A stretch of 64,000 nt of DNA, taken from NCBI GenBank assembly GCA_035535015.1, contig DATLQU010000034.1:1-64000 (forward strand), in the 5' to 3' direction. Both the position numbers and the translations under genes were made by a program. The stretch comes from Palsa-661 sp035535015 (lineage in GTDB: Bacteria; Actinomycetota; Acidimicrobiia; Acidimicrobiales; UBA8190). Of the stretch, positions 1 through 7,887 are shown piece by piece. Under the pieces are notes generated by a model, which was not told where the DNA came from, did no database searches, and saw only the letters and a list, made by a program, of their open reading frames with translations. Position 1 is the stretch's first letter. Each line of letters opens with the position of its first letter.

Positions 1-38
1 GGCAGTTGCTTGGTCCGGTCCTCCGCTGTGATCGACAT
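1..38 (-). CDS. N-terminus of a minus-strand gene, possibly ribosomal protein S15 (partial)
   Basis: Only the first 12-13 codons lie in the window; the gene runs off the left edge. They read MSITAEDRTKQLP. A strong ribosome binding site (AAGGAGG on the minus strand, positions 50-44) sits 5 nt before the ATG, which supports a real start. The beginning resembles bacterial S15 proteins, which commonly start M(S/A)(I/L)TAE. The identification rests on a dozen residues and is tentative. Confidence 0.4.
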   Translation of the reverse strand, partial: MSITAEDRTKQL

Positions 39-151
39 GGTCGCCTCCTTGGCCGCGAACGTCCCGTTCGTCGGCCGCCAAGAAGTCTACGACCAGAGCC
101 TCGCGCCCGGAGAGGGTCGACCCCCGCCATCGCCCACCCACGAGACCAGAG

Positions 152-161
152 ACGATATATT
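152..161. promoter_or_regulatory. Candidate bidirectional promoter, overlapping -10 boxes
   Basis: An AT-rich island in GC-rich DNA carries TATATT on the plus strand (156-161) and TATCGT on the minus strand (157-152). The two hexamers share the central TA at 156-157. The plus box lies 11 nt before the XRE start. The minus box would give the left-edge gene a leader of about 105 nt. Assignment is by motif and position only. Confidence 0.35.
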
Positions 162-172
162 CCATCTTTGAT

Positions 173-562
173 ATGGCGAAGCCGACCACAACGACGACAA
201 CCCGGAGCGCCGGGCGCCCCCGCACAGCCCCGGCGGGGGAGTCGAAGCGGCGTGCCCCCCGGCCCGGGCCGTGGCGCGGGGAGGACGCCTTCGCCCGCTA
301 CGAGCGGGCCCGGACGGCCATCATGGTGGGCAGTGCGGTCCGGGTGGCCCGTCGGCGGGCCGGGGTCAGCCAGGCCGAGCTGGCCAGGAGGGCCAAGACC
401 AGCCAGCCGTCGATCGCCCGGCTCGAGAAAGGCCAGGTCTCGCCCACGGTGATCAGCCTCGACAGGATCGCCCGGGCCCTCGGCACGGAACTGATCATCG
501 ACTTCGAACCGGTCTCGGCCGAGGCGGCCAAGACGCCGGTCGTCAAGCCCGCTGCTCCTTGA
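173..562 (+). CDS. XRE-family helix-turn-helix regulator
   Basis: The 129-residue product has a Thr/Arg/Pro-rich N-terminus (about residues 1-40) and a Cro/C1-type helix-turn-helix at about residues 52-108, including VSQAELARRAKTSQPSIARL and the following LEKG..SP..L.RIA..LG pattern. It should bind DNA as a dimer. Proteins of this size are often HigA-like antitoxins, but no toxin gene is adjacent: upstream is divergent and downstream is a lipoprotein. No Shine-Dalgarno precedes the ATG, so a near-leaderless transcript is possible. An internal ATG at 323 would leave the HTH intact. The family is clear; the target is unknown. Confidence 0.75.
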   Translation: MAKPTTTTTTRSAGRPRTAPAGESKRRAPRPGPWRGEDAFARYERARTAIMVGSAVRVARRRAGVSQAELARRAKTSQPSIARLEKGQVSPTVISLDRIARALGTELIIDFEPVSAEAAKTPVVKPAAP

Positions 563-579
563 TCCTCAGGCGCGGCCGA

Positions 580-585
580 TAGCGT
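580..585 (+). promoter_or_regulatory. -10 box TAGCGT, leaderless promoter for the lipoprotein gene
   Basis: TAGCGT ends 6 nt before the ATG at 592, and there is no Shine-Dalgarno. A start of transcription at or within a nucleotide of the ATG is inferred. Confidence 0.45.
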
Positions 586-591
586 GGCCGG

Positions 592-1362
592 ATGAAGCGC
601 ACCGGTCTTCTCGTCCTCGGCTCTCTCGGCCTCCTCGGCACCGCCTGTAGCGGGGGAGTGTCCAACGGCGACCTGTCCGGCCAGACGGCCCCAGAGGTGC
701 TCGCCACCTCCCTGGCCGCCGCCCAGACCTCCGGCTCCGTCCACTTCGAGCTGCTCGGAAAGCGGGCGGGCAAGGCGGAGACCATCGTCGGTGACGCCTC
801 GGGCAGCAGCGGCCGGGAGATCATCACCGTCGGGGCGCTCAAGATCCAGGCCGAGGTGACCGGGGGACAGGCCTTCATCGAGGGCAACGTCGGGGGCCTC
901 GAGGGCCAGATCGGCCTGTCGGCCGCCGACGCCAAGACCTACGCCGGAAAGTGGATCTCCATCGCCAGCACCGACGCCCCCTACGCCTCGGTCACGAAGG
1001 CCGTCACCCTCGCCAGCACCCTGACCCAGATCAAGCCCAACGGGCACCTGATCCTCACGGCGGCCACGACCAAGGCCGGGCAGGCCGTCATCGGCGTGAA
1101 GGGCGGCCTCCCGGGGCCGGCCTCGAAGGGCACGACCGGCTCGGCCACCCTCTACGTCTCCACGACCCGTCCGACCGTCCCCATCGTCTTCGCCGCCGAG
1201 CAGACCTCCAGCGGGGTCAAGGAGACCGACGTCGGCACCTTCAGCCGCTGGGGAACGCCCATCAAGCTGGCCGTGCCCACGGCCACCGTGGCCTTCTCGT
1301 CTCTGCCCGGCAACCCGGCCACGACACCCACCACGACACCCACCACGGCGCCCCAGGGCTGA
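592..1362 (+). CDS. Secreted lipoprotein, possibly LppX/LprAFG-like
   Basis: The 256-residue product begins with a type II signal peptide (MKRT, hydrophobic Leu/Gly stretch, lipobox LGTAC with the lipidated Cys at residue 19). It should be anchored on the outer face of the membrane. The mature part is rich in alternating beta-type segments (SVHFELLGKRAG, LYVSTTRPTVPIVF, FSRWGTPIKLAVP) and ends in a Thr/Pro tail. Size and pattern recall the mycobacterial LppX/LprG lipid-carrier fold, and several positions fit, but I cannot confirm this by eye. It stands alone between the XRE gene and a small Cys-rich protein. Confidence 0.7.
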   Translation: MKRTGLLVLGSLGLLGTACSGGVSNGDLSGQTAPEVLATSLAAAQTSGSVHFELLGKRAGKAETIVGDASGSSGREIITVGALKIQAEVTGGQAFIEGNVGGLEGQIGLSAADAKTYAGKWISIASTDAPYASVTKAVTLASTLTQIKPNGHLILTAATTKAGQAVIGVKGGLPGPASKGTTGSATLYVSTTRPTVPIVFAAEQTSSGVKETDVGTFSRWGTPIKLAVPTATVAFSSLPGNPATTPTTTPTTAPQG

Positions 1363-1445
1363 CCGGCCGGCCGCCCAGGGGGCCGGAACAGGGGAAATGG
1401 TCTCTTCACAGACCCATCGTCACGCCATCCCGACCTCTAGGCTGA

Positions 1446-1466
1446 CTTTACATAAGATACATTATC
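1446..1466. promoter_or_regulatory. AT-rich island, probable promoter or operator
   Basis: Positions 1446-1466 are nearly all A/T apart from two C and one G, in DNA that is otherwise about 70% GC. ATAA and TTAT at its end form a short inverted pair around GATACA. It lies about 60 nt before a small gene. No well-spaced -35/-10 pair could be chosen. Confidence 0.3.
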
Positions 1467-1523
1467 GGCGGTACGGACCGGTTATCTGGCTCAGCCGAAC
1501 TCGCCAACGGTAAGAATCACGCC

Positions 1524-1778
1524 GTGGAAATGCGCTGTGCCGACTGTGGGTGTCTGGTTGACCTTGGGCTGCGGGTCACGACCTGCGGCGACCCGAATTG
1601 CTGCTGCCGAGACCTGCCCGTGCCGGAGGTCGACCAACCCGCCGAGGCCCGTCTCCACTCCTCGTCCTCTTCGTCGATGGGTCCGGTCACGGGGCTCCTC
1701 GAGGTTCATTCCCACGCCACCGGGAGGGGTTACGGCCGGGCCGTCGCACGCCAGGAAGCCCGTCCCCTCGGCGGATAA
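1524..1778 (+). CDS. Small cysteine-rich protein, unknown function
   Basis: This 84-codon frame starts with GTG and begins MEMRCADCGCLVDLGLRV. It has eight cysteines in the first 30 or so residues (CADCGC, then TTC, then NCCC), a pattern suited to a zinc or iron site. The rest is Ser/Gly/Arg-rich with no motif. The start lacks a clear Shine-Dalgarno. The Cys clustering argues for a real protein, but an overlapping open frame exists on the other strand, so the call is tentative. It may be a metal-binding or zinc-ribbon remnant. Confidence 0.4.
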   Translation: MEMRCADCGCLVDLGLRVTTCGDPNCCCRDLPVPEVDQPAEARLHSSSSSSMGPVTGLLEVHSHATGRGYGRAVARQEARPLGG

Positions 1779-1824
1779 GGGAGCGGCGAGGGAGGCCTCC
1801 GGTGGCCGAGACGCCCGCCGCGGC

Positions 1825-2025
1825 TTACGCCTCGAAGTCGCGCAGGACGTCGAGAGCCCCCTGCAGGTCACTGGCCCCGGTGGCGGCGATCAGGCCGAGG
1901 GCGGCCTCGTGCATCTCGACCAGGTCCAGATCGCTCAGGGAAAGACCCTGGCCGGTATGGCGGGCGGCGGCGTCCCAGGCCTCTTTGAACCGGGTGGCGG
2001 CGGCGATGATCCTCTTGCCGTCCAT
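1825..2025 (-). CDS. Small hypothetical helical protein
   Basis: The 66-residue acidic protein (starts MDGKRIIAAATRFKEAW, ends LDVLRDFEA) is predicted largely alpha-helical with no Cys, membrane span or known motif. It lies 10 nt downstream of another small minus-strand gene, so the two probably form an operon. Residue composition is that of a genuine soluble protein rather than an Arg/Pro-rich shadow frame. No function assigned. Confidence 0.5.
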   Translation of the reverse strand: MDGKRIIAAATRFKEAWDAAARHTGQGLSLSDLDLVEMHEAALGLIAATGASDLQGALDVLRDFEA

Positions 2026-2035
2026 CGGTCGGTGG

Positions 2036-2245
2036 TCAGTCCCGAGGAGTCGGCGTGAGAGAGATCGACCAGGACCCGTCGGGATCCTTCGCGAACCAGA
2101 GCCCCTCGGCCCTGCAGGTCTTGGCCGGATGGGTCTCCCCGTCGGCGTCAGCCCCCGTGGGGTACATCTTGGAGCTCAGTAGTTCTCGACCGCATCGCGG
2201 ACATTCCGGCCCGGCGGGCAGGTAGCCGAGGCTAGACCATGACAC
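2036..2245 (-). CDS. Small zinc-ribbon-like protein
   Basis: The 69-residue product begins MSWSSLGYLPAGPECPRCGREL and has CPRC near the N-terminus and a third Cys in KTCRAEG; a fourth ligand could be a His (GETHPAK). The C-terminus (WFAKDPDGSWSISL) looks like a folded beta segment. The GTG start overlaps the left arm of a 10-bp inverted repeat. It is first in a two-gene minus-strand unit. The zinc site is an inference from spacing. Confidence 0.5.
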   Translation of the reverse strand: MSWSSLGYLPAGPECPRCGRELLSSKMYPTGADADGETHPAKTCRAEGLWFAKDPDGSWSISLTPTPRD

Positions 2246-2271
2246 GGATTTGCGCCACCGTCCGTGTCATG
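2238..2271. repeat. 10-bp inverted repeat overlapping a start codon
   Basis: Arms CATGACACGG (2238-2247) and CCGTGTCATG (2262-2271) are perfect inverted copies with a 14-nt spacer. The left arm covers the GTG start of the small zinc-ribbon gene, and the spacer and right arm cover its leader. Position and symmetry suit an operator, or a hairpin in the 5' leader that hides the start. Confidence 0.5.
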
Positions 2272-2507
2272 ACCGTATGTGTGCGTGATATTGCTGCTGT
2301 GCGGACGGTCCTTCGTGTGCCGTCGGCCGCCCCACCGCCGGACGGTGGCGAGCCGCCGGCCTCAGGCGGCGCTGTGCTCCGACGCAGTGGAGACGCCCCC
2401 CTCGTCGAGCCCTCTTTGGAATTCCCGCCGGACCCGCCGAACGGCCCGGCGGCATGGTCCGGTCGTCGCACACCCCGGTGGCGCCGAGTGGTCCACAACG
2501 CGTCTGA
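2272..2507. other. Intergenic region, no gene supported
   Basis: About 236 nt between the stop of the dienelactone hydrolase and the leader of the small two-gene unit. The open frames here have Arg/Pro-rich products with no protein-like pattern. It should hold a terminator and the promoter of the small unit, but no clear T-tract hairpin is visible. Confidence 0.4.
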
Positions 2508-3227
2508 TCACGACCCGGCGGCCAGGTAGCGCTCGAACCAGTCGAGGGTGCGGCCCCAGCCGTCCTCGGCCGACGCCTGGTGATAGGAGTCGGTCCGGGC
2601 ATCGCAGTGGAAACCGTGGCCGGCCTCCGGGTAGCGGACGATCTCCGTGGAGACCGGCGCCGTCGCCGTCACCCGGCGCAGCGCTTCCACCTGGTCGACG
2701 GGGATGCCCTGGTCCCGGTCTCCGAACAGACCGAGCCACGGGGTCTTCAGGGTGGGGGCCAGCTCCACGAGCGAGGGCATGCCGAAGCGCCCCTCGGCCA
2801 CTCCCCCGCCGTAGAAGGTGACGGCGGCGCCGAGGGCCCGACGGACGGCGGCCAGGAAGACGACCGTGCCGCCCATGCAGAACCCGACGACGCCCACCCG
2901 GGGGGCGGCGAACCCGGCATCGGCCAGATACCCGAGCGAGGCGTCGAGGTCGGCCAGGAGGCCGGCCTCGGTGAGCGCCTGCATGTGCGGCATGATCTTC
3001 TCGAAATTCCCGTAGTCAAGTACGGGGTCGCCGCTGCGGTGAAACAGATGCGGGGCGACCGCCCGGTAGCCCTCACCGGCGAAGCGGCGGGTCACCTCCT
3101 CGATGTGGTCGTTGACCCCGAAGGCCTCTTGCAGCACCACGACGGCTCCCTGTGGCGAACCCGGTGGCTCGGCGTCGTACAGAGCCATCGCGCCGTCAGT
3201 CGTGGTCACGGTCACCGTCTTCGCCAT
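2508..3227 (-). CDS. Dienelactone hydrolase family protein
   Basis: This 239-residue alpha/beta hydrolase has the family triad: nucleophile Cys117 in GFCMGG, an acid in GDRDQGIP (Asp172 most likely) and His204 in GHGF. Length matches carboxymethylenebutenolidase-type enzymes, which open lactone rings or hydrolyse small esters. No aromatic-degradation genes flank it, so the substrate is unknown. The frame extends 15 codons upstream, but the ATG at 3227 is preferred because GAAGGAG lies 5 nt before it. It is divergent from the LmbE-family gene. Confidence 0.85.
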   Translation of the reverse strand: MAKTVTVTTTDGAMALYDAEPPGSPQGAVVVLQEAFGVNDHIEEVTRRFAGEGYRAVAPHLFHRSGDPVLDYGNFEKIMPHMQALTEAGLLADLDASLGYLADAGFAAPRVGVVGFCMGGTVVFLAAVRRALGAAVTFYGGGVAEGRFGMPSLVELAPTLKTPWLGLFGDRDQGIPVDQVEALRRVTATAPVSTEIVRYPEAGHGFHCDARTDSYHQASAEDGWGRTLDWFERYLAAGS

Positions 3228-3282
3228 CGATACTCCTTCGATCCGGGGGACACCGGTGGTCCGGCCCCCCATCCTGGCCCAT

Positions 3283-3288
3283 TAGCCT
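3283..3288 (+). promoter_or_regulatory. -10 box TAGCCT, leaderless promoter for the LmbE-family gene
   Basis: TAGCCT ends 8 nt before the ATG at 3297; no Shine-Dalgarno is present. Confidence 0.45.
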
Positions 3289-3296
3289 GCGCGTCC

Positions 3297-4091
3297 ATGG
3301 TCACCGCCGTCTTCTTCCATGCCCATCCCGACGACGAGGCCATCTCCACCGGCGGGACGATGGCCCGGATGGCGGCCGACGGCCACCGGGTCGTTCTCGT
3401 CACCGCCACCCGCGGCGAGCTCGGAGAGGTTCCCGACGGCTACCTCTGCCCCGGCGAGACCCTGTCCGAACGCCGGGCCCGGGAACTCGCCGACGCCTGC
3501 ACCGTGCTGGGCGTGGCTCGCCACGAATATCTCGGCTACGGCGACTCGGGCATGGAGGGCGAGGGCACGAACGACGACCCCGACTGCTTCTGGCGGGCCG
3601 ACGTGGACGAGGCGGCCGAGCGGTTGGCCGCTCTGCTGCGGGCCGAAGGGGCCGACGTCCTGACCGCCTACGACGAACGCGGCGGCTACGGACATCCCGA
3701 CCACATCCAGGTCCACCGCGTCGGGCTCCGGGCCGCCGAGCTGGCCGGTGTCCCCCGGGTCTTCATGGCCACCATCAACCGCGACTACCTGCTCGGGCTC
3801 GTGGAATCGCAGGAGACCGCCGGCCTGCTCGGCAACGGGCAGGAGCGGCGCTCCGTCGACAATCTCGGGGTGGGCGAGGACCGGATCACGACCGCCGTCG
3901 ACGTCAGTGCCTTTCTCGACCACAAGCGGCGCGCCATGGAAGCCCACGGGAGCCAGATCTCCGAGACCTCGTTCTTCTTGTCCATGGCGCCCGAGGCTTT
4001 CGCCGCCGTCTGGGGCACCGAGTGGTTCATACGGGTGGGAGCCGACGTCAGGCGACCGGTCGAGAATTCCCTGCTGGTCGACACCCCGTAG
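3297..4091 (+). CDS. LmbE/PIG-L family zinc deacetylase (MshB/Mca-like)
   Basis: The 264-residue protein carries AHPDDE near its start (ligands His10 and Asp13, probable base Asp12) and the downstream HPDH motif (His136 as third zinc ligand). The family includes MshB (mycothiol biosynthesis deacetylase), Mca (mycothiol conjugate amidase) and N-acetylglucosaminyl deacetylases. TRGELGEVPDG and the length fit the mycothiol branch, but nothing nearby fixes the substrate. Its stop is 2 nt before the next gene's GTG, so the pair is cotranscribed. Confidence 0.8.
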   Translation: MVTAVFFHAHPDDEAISTGGTMARMAADGHRVVLVTATRGELGEVPDGYLCPGETLSERRARELADACTVLGVARHEYLGYGDSGMEGEGTNDDPDCFWRADVDEAAERLAALLRAEGADVLTAYDERGGYGHPDHIQVHRVGLRAAELAGVPRVFMATINRDYLLGLVESQETAGLLGNGQERRSVDNLGVGEDRITTAVDVSAFLDHKRRAMEAHGSQISETSFFLSMAPEAFAAVWGTEWFIRVGADVRRPVENSLLVDTP

Positions 4092-4093
4092 TC

Positions 4094-4582
4094 GTGCCCG
4101 AACACCCCGACGCTCGCAACGCCCCCGCCATCGTCGACGGGGAGATCGAAACCCAACTGGCCTTTCTCGGCTACCTGCGCCAGTCGGTGACGCGAAAGCT
4201 CGTCGGGTTGACCGAAGAGCAGGCCCGTCGGGCCCTGGTGCCGTCGGGAACCAGCCTGCTCGGTCTCGTGAAGCACCTGACCGAAGTCGAGATCTACTGG
4301 ATACAGCGGCGGTTCTCGGGCCTTGACGTCGACCTCGACACAGACGCTTTCACGGTGACCGACGACGACACCGTGGCCGCGGTGGTCGACGCCTACGACC
4401 GGGCCGCGGCCCGGACCGACGAGATCGCCAGGACGGCGGCCGATCCGGATCGGCCCCTGGCCCGGGGCACCCAGGGGCTCACGCTTCGGTGGGTCCTCGT
4501 GCACGTGACCGAGGAGACCGCCCGCCACGCCGGCCACGCCGACATCGTGCGGGAGCTCATCGACGGAGCCACGGGCCGGTAA
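4094..4582 (+). CDS. DinB/DUF664-like four-helix protein
   Basis: The 162-residue helical protein shows the DinB-superfamily layout: an N-terminal helix with LAFLGYLRQSVTRKL.GL, then LGLVKHLTEVEIYWIQRRF (a His that could bind metal) and a late HVTEETARHAGHADIVREL, whose His residues would complete the metal site. Actinobacterial DUF664 proteins of this kind are related to mycothiol-dependent maleylpyruvate isomerase and mycothiol transferases. That fits its pairing with an MshB/Mca-like gene 2 nt upstream. The start is GTG at 4094. A role in thiol metabolism is inferred, not shown. Confidence 0.75.
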   Translation: MPEHPDARNAPAIVDGEIETQLAFLGYLRQSVTRKLVGLTEEQARRALVPSGTSLLGLVKHLTEVEIYWIQRRFSGLDVDLDTDAFTVTDDDTVAAVVDAYDRAAARTDEIARTAADPDRPLARGTQGLTLRWVLVHVTEETARHAGHADIVRELIDGATGR

Positions 4583-4597
4583 CGCCGGCGCCGGGTC

Positions 4598-6193
4598 TCA
4601 GCCGGCTGGCGCCTGGGCCAAGGTCAGCGTGAGCGTCTTCTTCTTCTGGCCGCGCCACAGCGTGACGGTGGCTTTGGACCCGATCGGCAGGGCCTGGACC
4701 TCGGTGGTGAGATTCTGCGCCGACGCCACCGTCTTGTTGTTGAAGCCGACGATGACGTCGCCCTGGACGATCCCGGCGCCTTGGGCCGGGGAGTTGGGCT
4801 GCACCGACACCACCACGGCCCCCGAGCTGGGGACGAAACCGTAGGCCTGTTGAAGTTGGGCCGTCTCGTCCTCCACCTCTACCCCGATGTAGGCCTTGGA
4901 ACCGCTCGACGTCCCTCCTTGGCGCAACTGGGGCAGAAGACCCTGAATGGTGGTGGCGGGAATGGCGAACCCGATGTTCTGAGCCGGGGCGTTGCCGTTC
5001 GACGATGCCGCCACGGCGGTGTTCATGCCGATGACCTGACCGTCGGAATCGACCAGCGCCCCTCCGGAGTTGCCCGAGTTGATGGCGGCGTCGGTCTGGA
5101 TGACGTTCGTGAGGGTCTCGGTCACCGCGCTGGTGCTGTCCCCCGCCTGCACCGTCCGGCCGGTGGCGGAGACGATCCCTGACGTCACCGTGGGCGTCCC
5201 CGCCGACAGACCGAGGGCGTTGCCGACGGCGATGACGGCGTCGCCGACCTGCAGCTGGCGCGAATTCCCGAAGGTGATGGGTGTGAGGTTCGCCGGCGGG
5301 TTGTCGATCTTGAGCAGAGCGACGTCACTGCTCGGATCGGCCCCTACCAATTTCGTGGGCAGTGCCGTCGTCTGGCCGTAGAGGGTGACGGTGATGGCGG
5401 TGGCGCCGGCGATGACGTGGTTGTTGGTGATCACCTCGCCGTCGGTCGAGATGATCATGCCCGTGCCCTGGGCTTCGACCGTCCCACCCGCCACGCCACC
5501 GAAGAGCCCTCCCCCACTGGCGGAATTGGGGCCCTTGGCGTCGATCGACACCACTTCGGGGAGGATGCTCTTCACGATGGTCGGGATCGACGCGTTGCCG
5601 GCCACGGCGGGACCGGGACTGGCCGATCCCACCCTGATGGTCGGCGTGCCCGTCGACGTGCCGCCGGTGCCCAGCGCCTCGGCCACGCCCGCCCCCACCG
5701 CCCCACCGATGAGGGCGGCCACCACGGCGGTGACGAGCCAGCGCGGAGATCGTCCGGAGGTCGGCGCCGTGGCGCTCGGGGCCGGCGGTGGCGGCCAGGC
5801 CGGGGGCGGGGCCGAGGGCCCGCCGAAGGGCGGGGGGCCATAGGGCGGCACACCGCGAGGCGTGCCCACCGGAGGCCATGACGATCCTGATGATCCGGCC
5901 GCCGGGGTCGGGGGCGACCATCCGGAACCGGGGGGCGGCGGGTCGGCGGCCGGGGGCGGCGCCGTGGAGGTCCATCCGAGGGTCCCCCCCGGGAGCGGAG
6001 CCGGCTGGGCCGGCGGTGCGTCCGAATGCACCGGTGAATGCCCTGGTGAATGCACCGGTGCATGCACCGGGGAACCGAGGGGTACGGCGGTCGGGGGCGG
6101 CGCCGGGGTCCCGGCCGTATGGTTGCCCAGGCTGGGAGGTGGCGTCGGGATCCCTTGCTCGCGGCTGGCAGGCTCCTGGGGCTCGTCTTCCAC
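4598..6193 (-). CDS. HtrA/DegP-type membrane-anchored serine protease (S1C, PDZ)
   Basis: The 531-residue protein has a long Pro/His/Ser-rich cytoplasmic N-terminus (1-150), one membrane span at about 152-172, a trypsin-like domain and a C-terminal PDZ domain (about 430-525). The triad is visible: His259 (TNNHV), Asp290 (SSDVALL) and Ser376 (NSGNSGG). It should degrade or chaperone misfolded proteins outside the membrane, like actinobacterial PepD/HtrA. The start is GTG with AGGAG 8 nt upstream. Part of the N-terminus is encoded by a 12-bp tandem repeat (6024-6071). It is divergent from the next gene. Confidence 0.9.
   Translation of the reverse strand: MEDEPQEPASREQGIPTPPPSLGNHTAGTPAPPPTAVPLGSPVHAPVHSPGHSPVHSDAPPAQPAPLPGGTLGWTSTAPPPAADPPPPGSGWSPPTPAAGSSGSSWPPVGTPRGVPPYGPPPFGGPSAPPPAWPPPPAPSATAPTSGRSPRWLVTAVVAALIGGAVGAGVAEALGTGGTSTGTPTIRVGSASPGPAVAGNASIPTIVKSILPEVVSIDAKGPNSASGGGLFGGVAGGTVEAQGTGMIISTDGEVITNNHVIAGATAITVTLYGQTTALPTKLVGADPSSDVALLKIDNPPANLTPITFGNSRQLQVGDAVIAVGNALGLSAGTPTVTSGIVSATGRTVQAGDSTSAVTETLTNVIQTDAAINSGNSGGALVDSDGQVIGMNTAVAASSNGNAPAQNIGFAIPATTIQGLLPQLRQGGTSSGSKAYIGVEVEDETAQLQQAYGFVPSSGAVVVSVQPNSPAQGAGIVQGDVIVGFNNKTVASAQNLTTEVQALPIGSKATVTLWRGQKKKTLTLTLAQAPAG
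6024..6071. repeat. 12-bp tandem repeat, four units, inside the protease gene
   Basis: Units GAATGCACCGGT, GAATGCCCTGGT, GAATGCACCGGT and GCATGCACCGGG follow without gap. On the coding strand they give the Pro-Val-His-Ser/Ala repeats of the protease N-terminus. Unit length is a multiple of three, so copy-number change would keep frame. Confidence 0.75.
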
Positions 6194-6420
6194 CGTGGGT
6201 GCTCCTATCGTCGGAAACGGAAGGGAACGTCAGTGCGTGGTTCGGCCTGGCGGTGCCGTTCATGGCCACAATCGCTCATGGCCACAATAGGGACGCCACC
6301 GGCGCCGGTGGCGCGCATGGGACCATATTCACAGGACCTCCACAACATCGCGCACGTGCCCGGAGCAGGACGGGAACAGATCTGGGCATCGCGGTGTTCT
6401 CAAACAGCCACTGTCGGCGG

Positions 6421-6426
6421 TAGCGT
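6421..6426 (+). promoter_or_regulatory. -10 box TAGCGT before the basic RGD-rich protein gene
   Basis: TAGCGT ends 10 nt before the ATG at 6437, with no Shine-Dalgarno between. This allows a leaderless or very short leader. Confidence 0.4.
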
Positions 6427-6436
6427 GGTCGCTCGG

Positions 6437-7855
6437 ATGTCTCGTCGAATCGATATCGAGCTGACCAGCCGTCGTGACGACGGATCGTGGACGTGGCGCG
6501 CCCCTGGGGCCAAGCACCCACGAGGCTCCCTCGACGGCGAGCTGGTCCCTTCCGTGGCCAAGGTGGGCGACGTCCTGCGGGCGGAGGCTGATTTCGAGCT
6601 CGAAGGCATAACGGTCGTCTCCGTCCAGGCCCCCCGGGTGGTCGACACCAACGGCGGTGGCCCCGAGCGGATCGAGGTCGTGGGGTCCGGTCGCGACAAG
6701 GGGGACGGGGTCTCGGTGACCCTGGTCCCCGGTAGCCGCCGACAACGCGACGACGGCGACGGCGATCGACGACCGCGGCGTGGTGCCGGCGACCGCGGGG
6801 CGGGCCGTCCCGGCCCGGTCCGGCCGACAGCCGGCCGCTCCGCTCCCGGACGCGACGGTCCGCCCAGCCGCGACCGTGCGCCTCGGCGTGACGGCGCCTC
6901 GCCCGGCGACGACCGAGGACGCGGGGCCGATGGCGCCGGACGCCCGCGTCCCACCGAGCGCGCCGGCGGACGCCCGGGACCCGAGACGTCGGGACGCGGT
7001 AGTGCGGATCGTCCGTCAGGTGATCGATCCGGCGCCGGTCCGCGCCGCGGCCGCGAAGAACGACCGCAACGGCGCGACCGGCCCCGTCGCCCCGAAGTCG
7101 TGACCACCAATCGCAACGCCGCTCTGGCCGCGCTGAGCGCCGAGCAGATCCCCGTGGCCGAACAGCTCCTGCGCGGGGGTATCCCCGCCGTCCGTCAGGC
7201 CATCGACGAGCAGAACACGCGGGCCCGCTCCGAGGGCCGAGCCGAGATTTCACCCCAACCCCTTCTCACCATGGCCGAGGAGCTTCTGCCCAGGATGACC
7301 CTGGCCGCATGGAAGGACCGCGCCGTGACCTTGCGCGCCGCCGGGCGCGAGGCGCCTCTGCGTGAGATGCGCTCGGTGGTGGCGGGCGCCTCGACCGTCT
7401 CGCTCGACGACGAAGGACGCGAGCTCGTCGGAGCGCTCCGGGAAGCTCTCGATTCACGCGTGGCGGCGTTGCGGGTGGCGTGGCTCGCCCGGGTCGTCAC
7501 CGCTCTCGACGAAAGTCGTGTGGCCGAAGCGCTGCGGGTGGCGGCCAAGCCCCCCGAGCCGACGGCACGGATTCCCGCCGACCTCGCCGTTCGCCTGGCC
7601 GAGACGGCGGGCAGCAGTATGGCCCCGACGTTGGACGAGGCCCAGTGGAAAGACCTCCTCGACGCCGTGATCAACTCCCCCGTCCGCCGGACGGTGAAGC
7701 CCGTGGGTCTTCCGGCCGAGGCCTCGCCGGAACTCCTCACCGCGGCGCGCCACGCCGCCGGACTGGTCCCGGAACTGGCCCGCCTGCTCGGCCTTCCCAT
7801 CCCACCACCTCCCGGGCCCCGCCGAGCCGGAGCCGTGGCCGCCCGCCGGGGCTGA
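6437..7855 (+). CDS. Unrecognised protein: beta N-domain, Arg/Gly/Asp-rich linker, helical C-domain
   Basis: The 472-residue protein has three parts. The first 95 or so residues (start MSRRIDIELTSRRDDGSW) look like a small beta-barrel, with VGDVLRAEADFELEGITVVSV. Residues about 96-225 are low complexity, dominated by Arg, Gly, Asp and Pro, as in RNA-binding or phase-separating tails. The rest, from VVTTNRNAALAAL on, is helical, with IPVAEQLLRGGIPAVRQAI and MTLAAWKDRAVTLRAAG. I do not recognise the family. The composition suggests nucleic-acid binding, perhaps in translation or RNA metabolism, but this is inference. It stands alone, divergent from the protease. Confidence 0.7.
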   Translation: MSRRIDIELTSRRDDGSWTWRAPGAKHPRGSLDGELVPSVAKVGDVLRAEADFELEGITVVSVQAPRVVDTNGGGPERIEVVGSGRDKGDGVSVTLVPGSRRQRDDGDGDRRPRRGAGDRGAGRPGPVRPTAGRSAPGRDGPPSRDRAPRRDGASPGDDRGRGADGAGRPRPTERAGGRPGPETSGRGSADRPSGDRSGAGPRRGREERPQRRDRPRRPEVVTTNRNAALAALSAEQIPVAEQLLRGGIPAVRQAIDEQNTRARSEGRAEISPQPLLTMAEELLPRMTLAAWKDRAVTLRAAGREAPLREMRSVVAGASTVSLDDEGRELVGALREALDSRVAALRVAWLARVVTALDESRVAEALRVAAKPPEPTARIPADLAVRLAETAGSSMAPTLDEAQWKDLLDAVINSPVRRTVKPVGLPAEASPELLTAARHAAGLVPELARLLGLPIPPPPGPRRAGAVAARRG

Positions 7856-7887
7856 CCGACCCTACCGGCACGACCTCACGGCGTCGC

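Noticed and set aside
2239..2529. 96-codon plus-strand frame after the inverted repeat
   Set aside because: Pro/Arg-rich product with weak codon bias; it overlaps the end of the dienelactone hydrolase gene.
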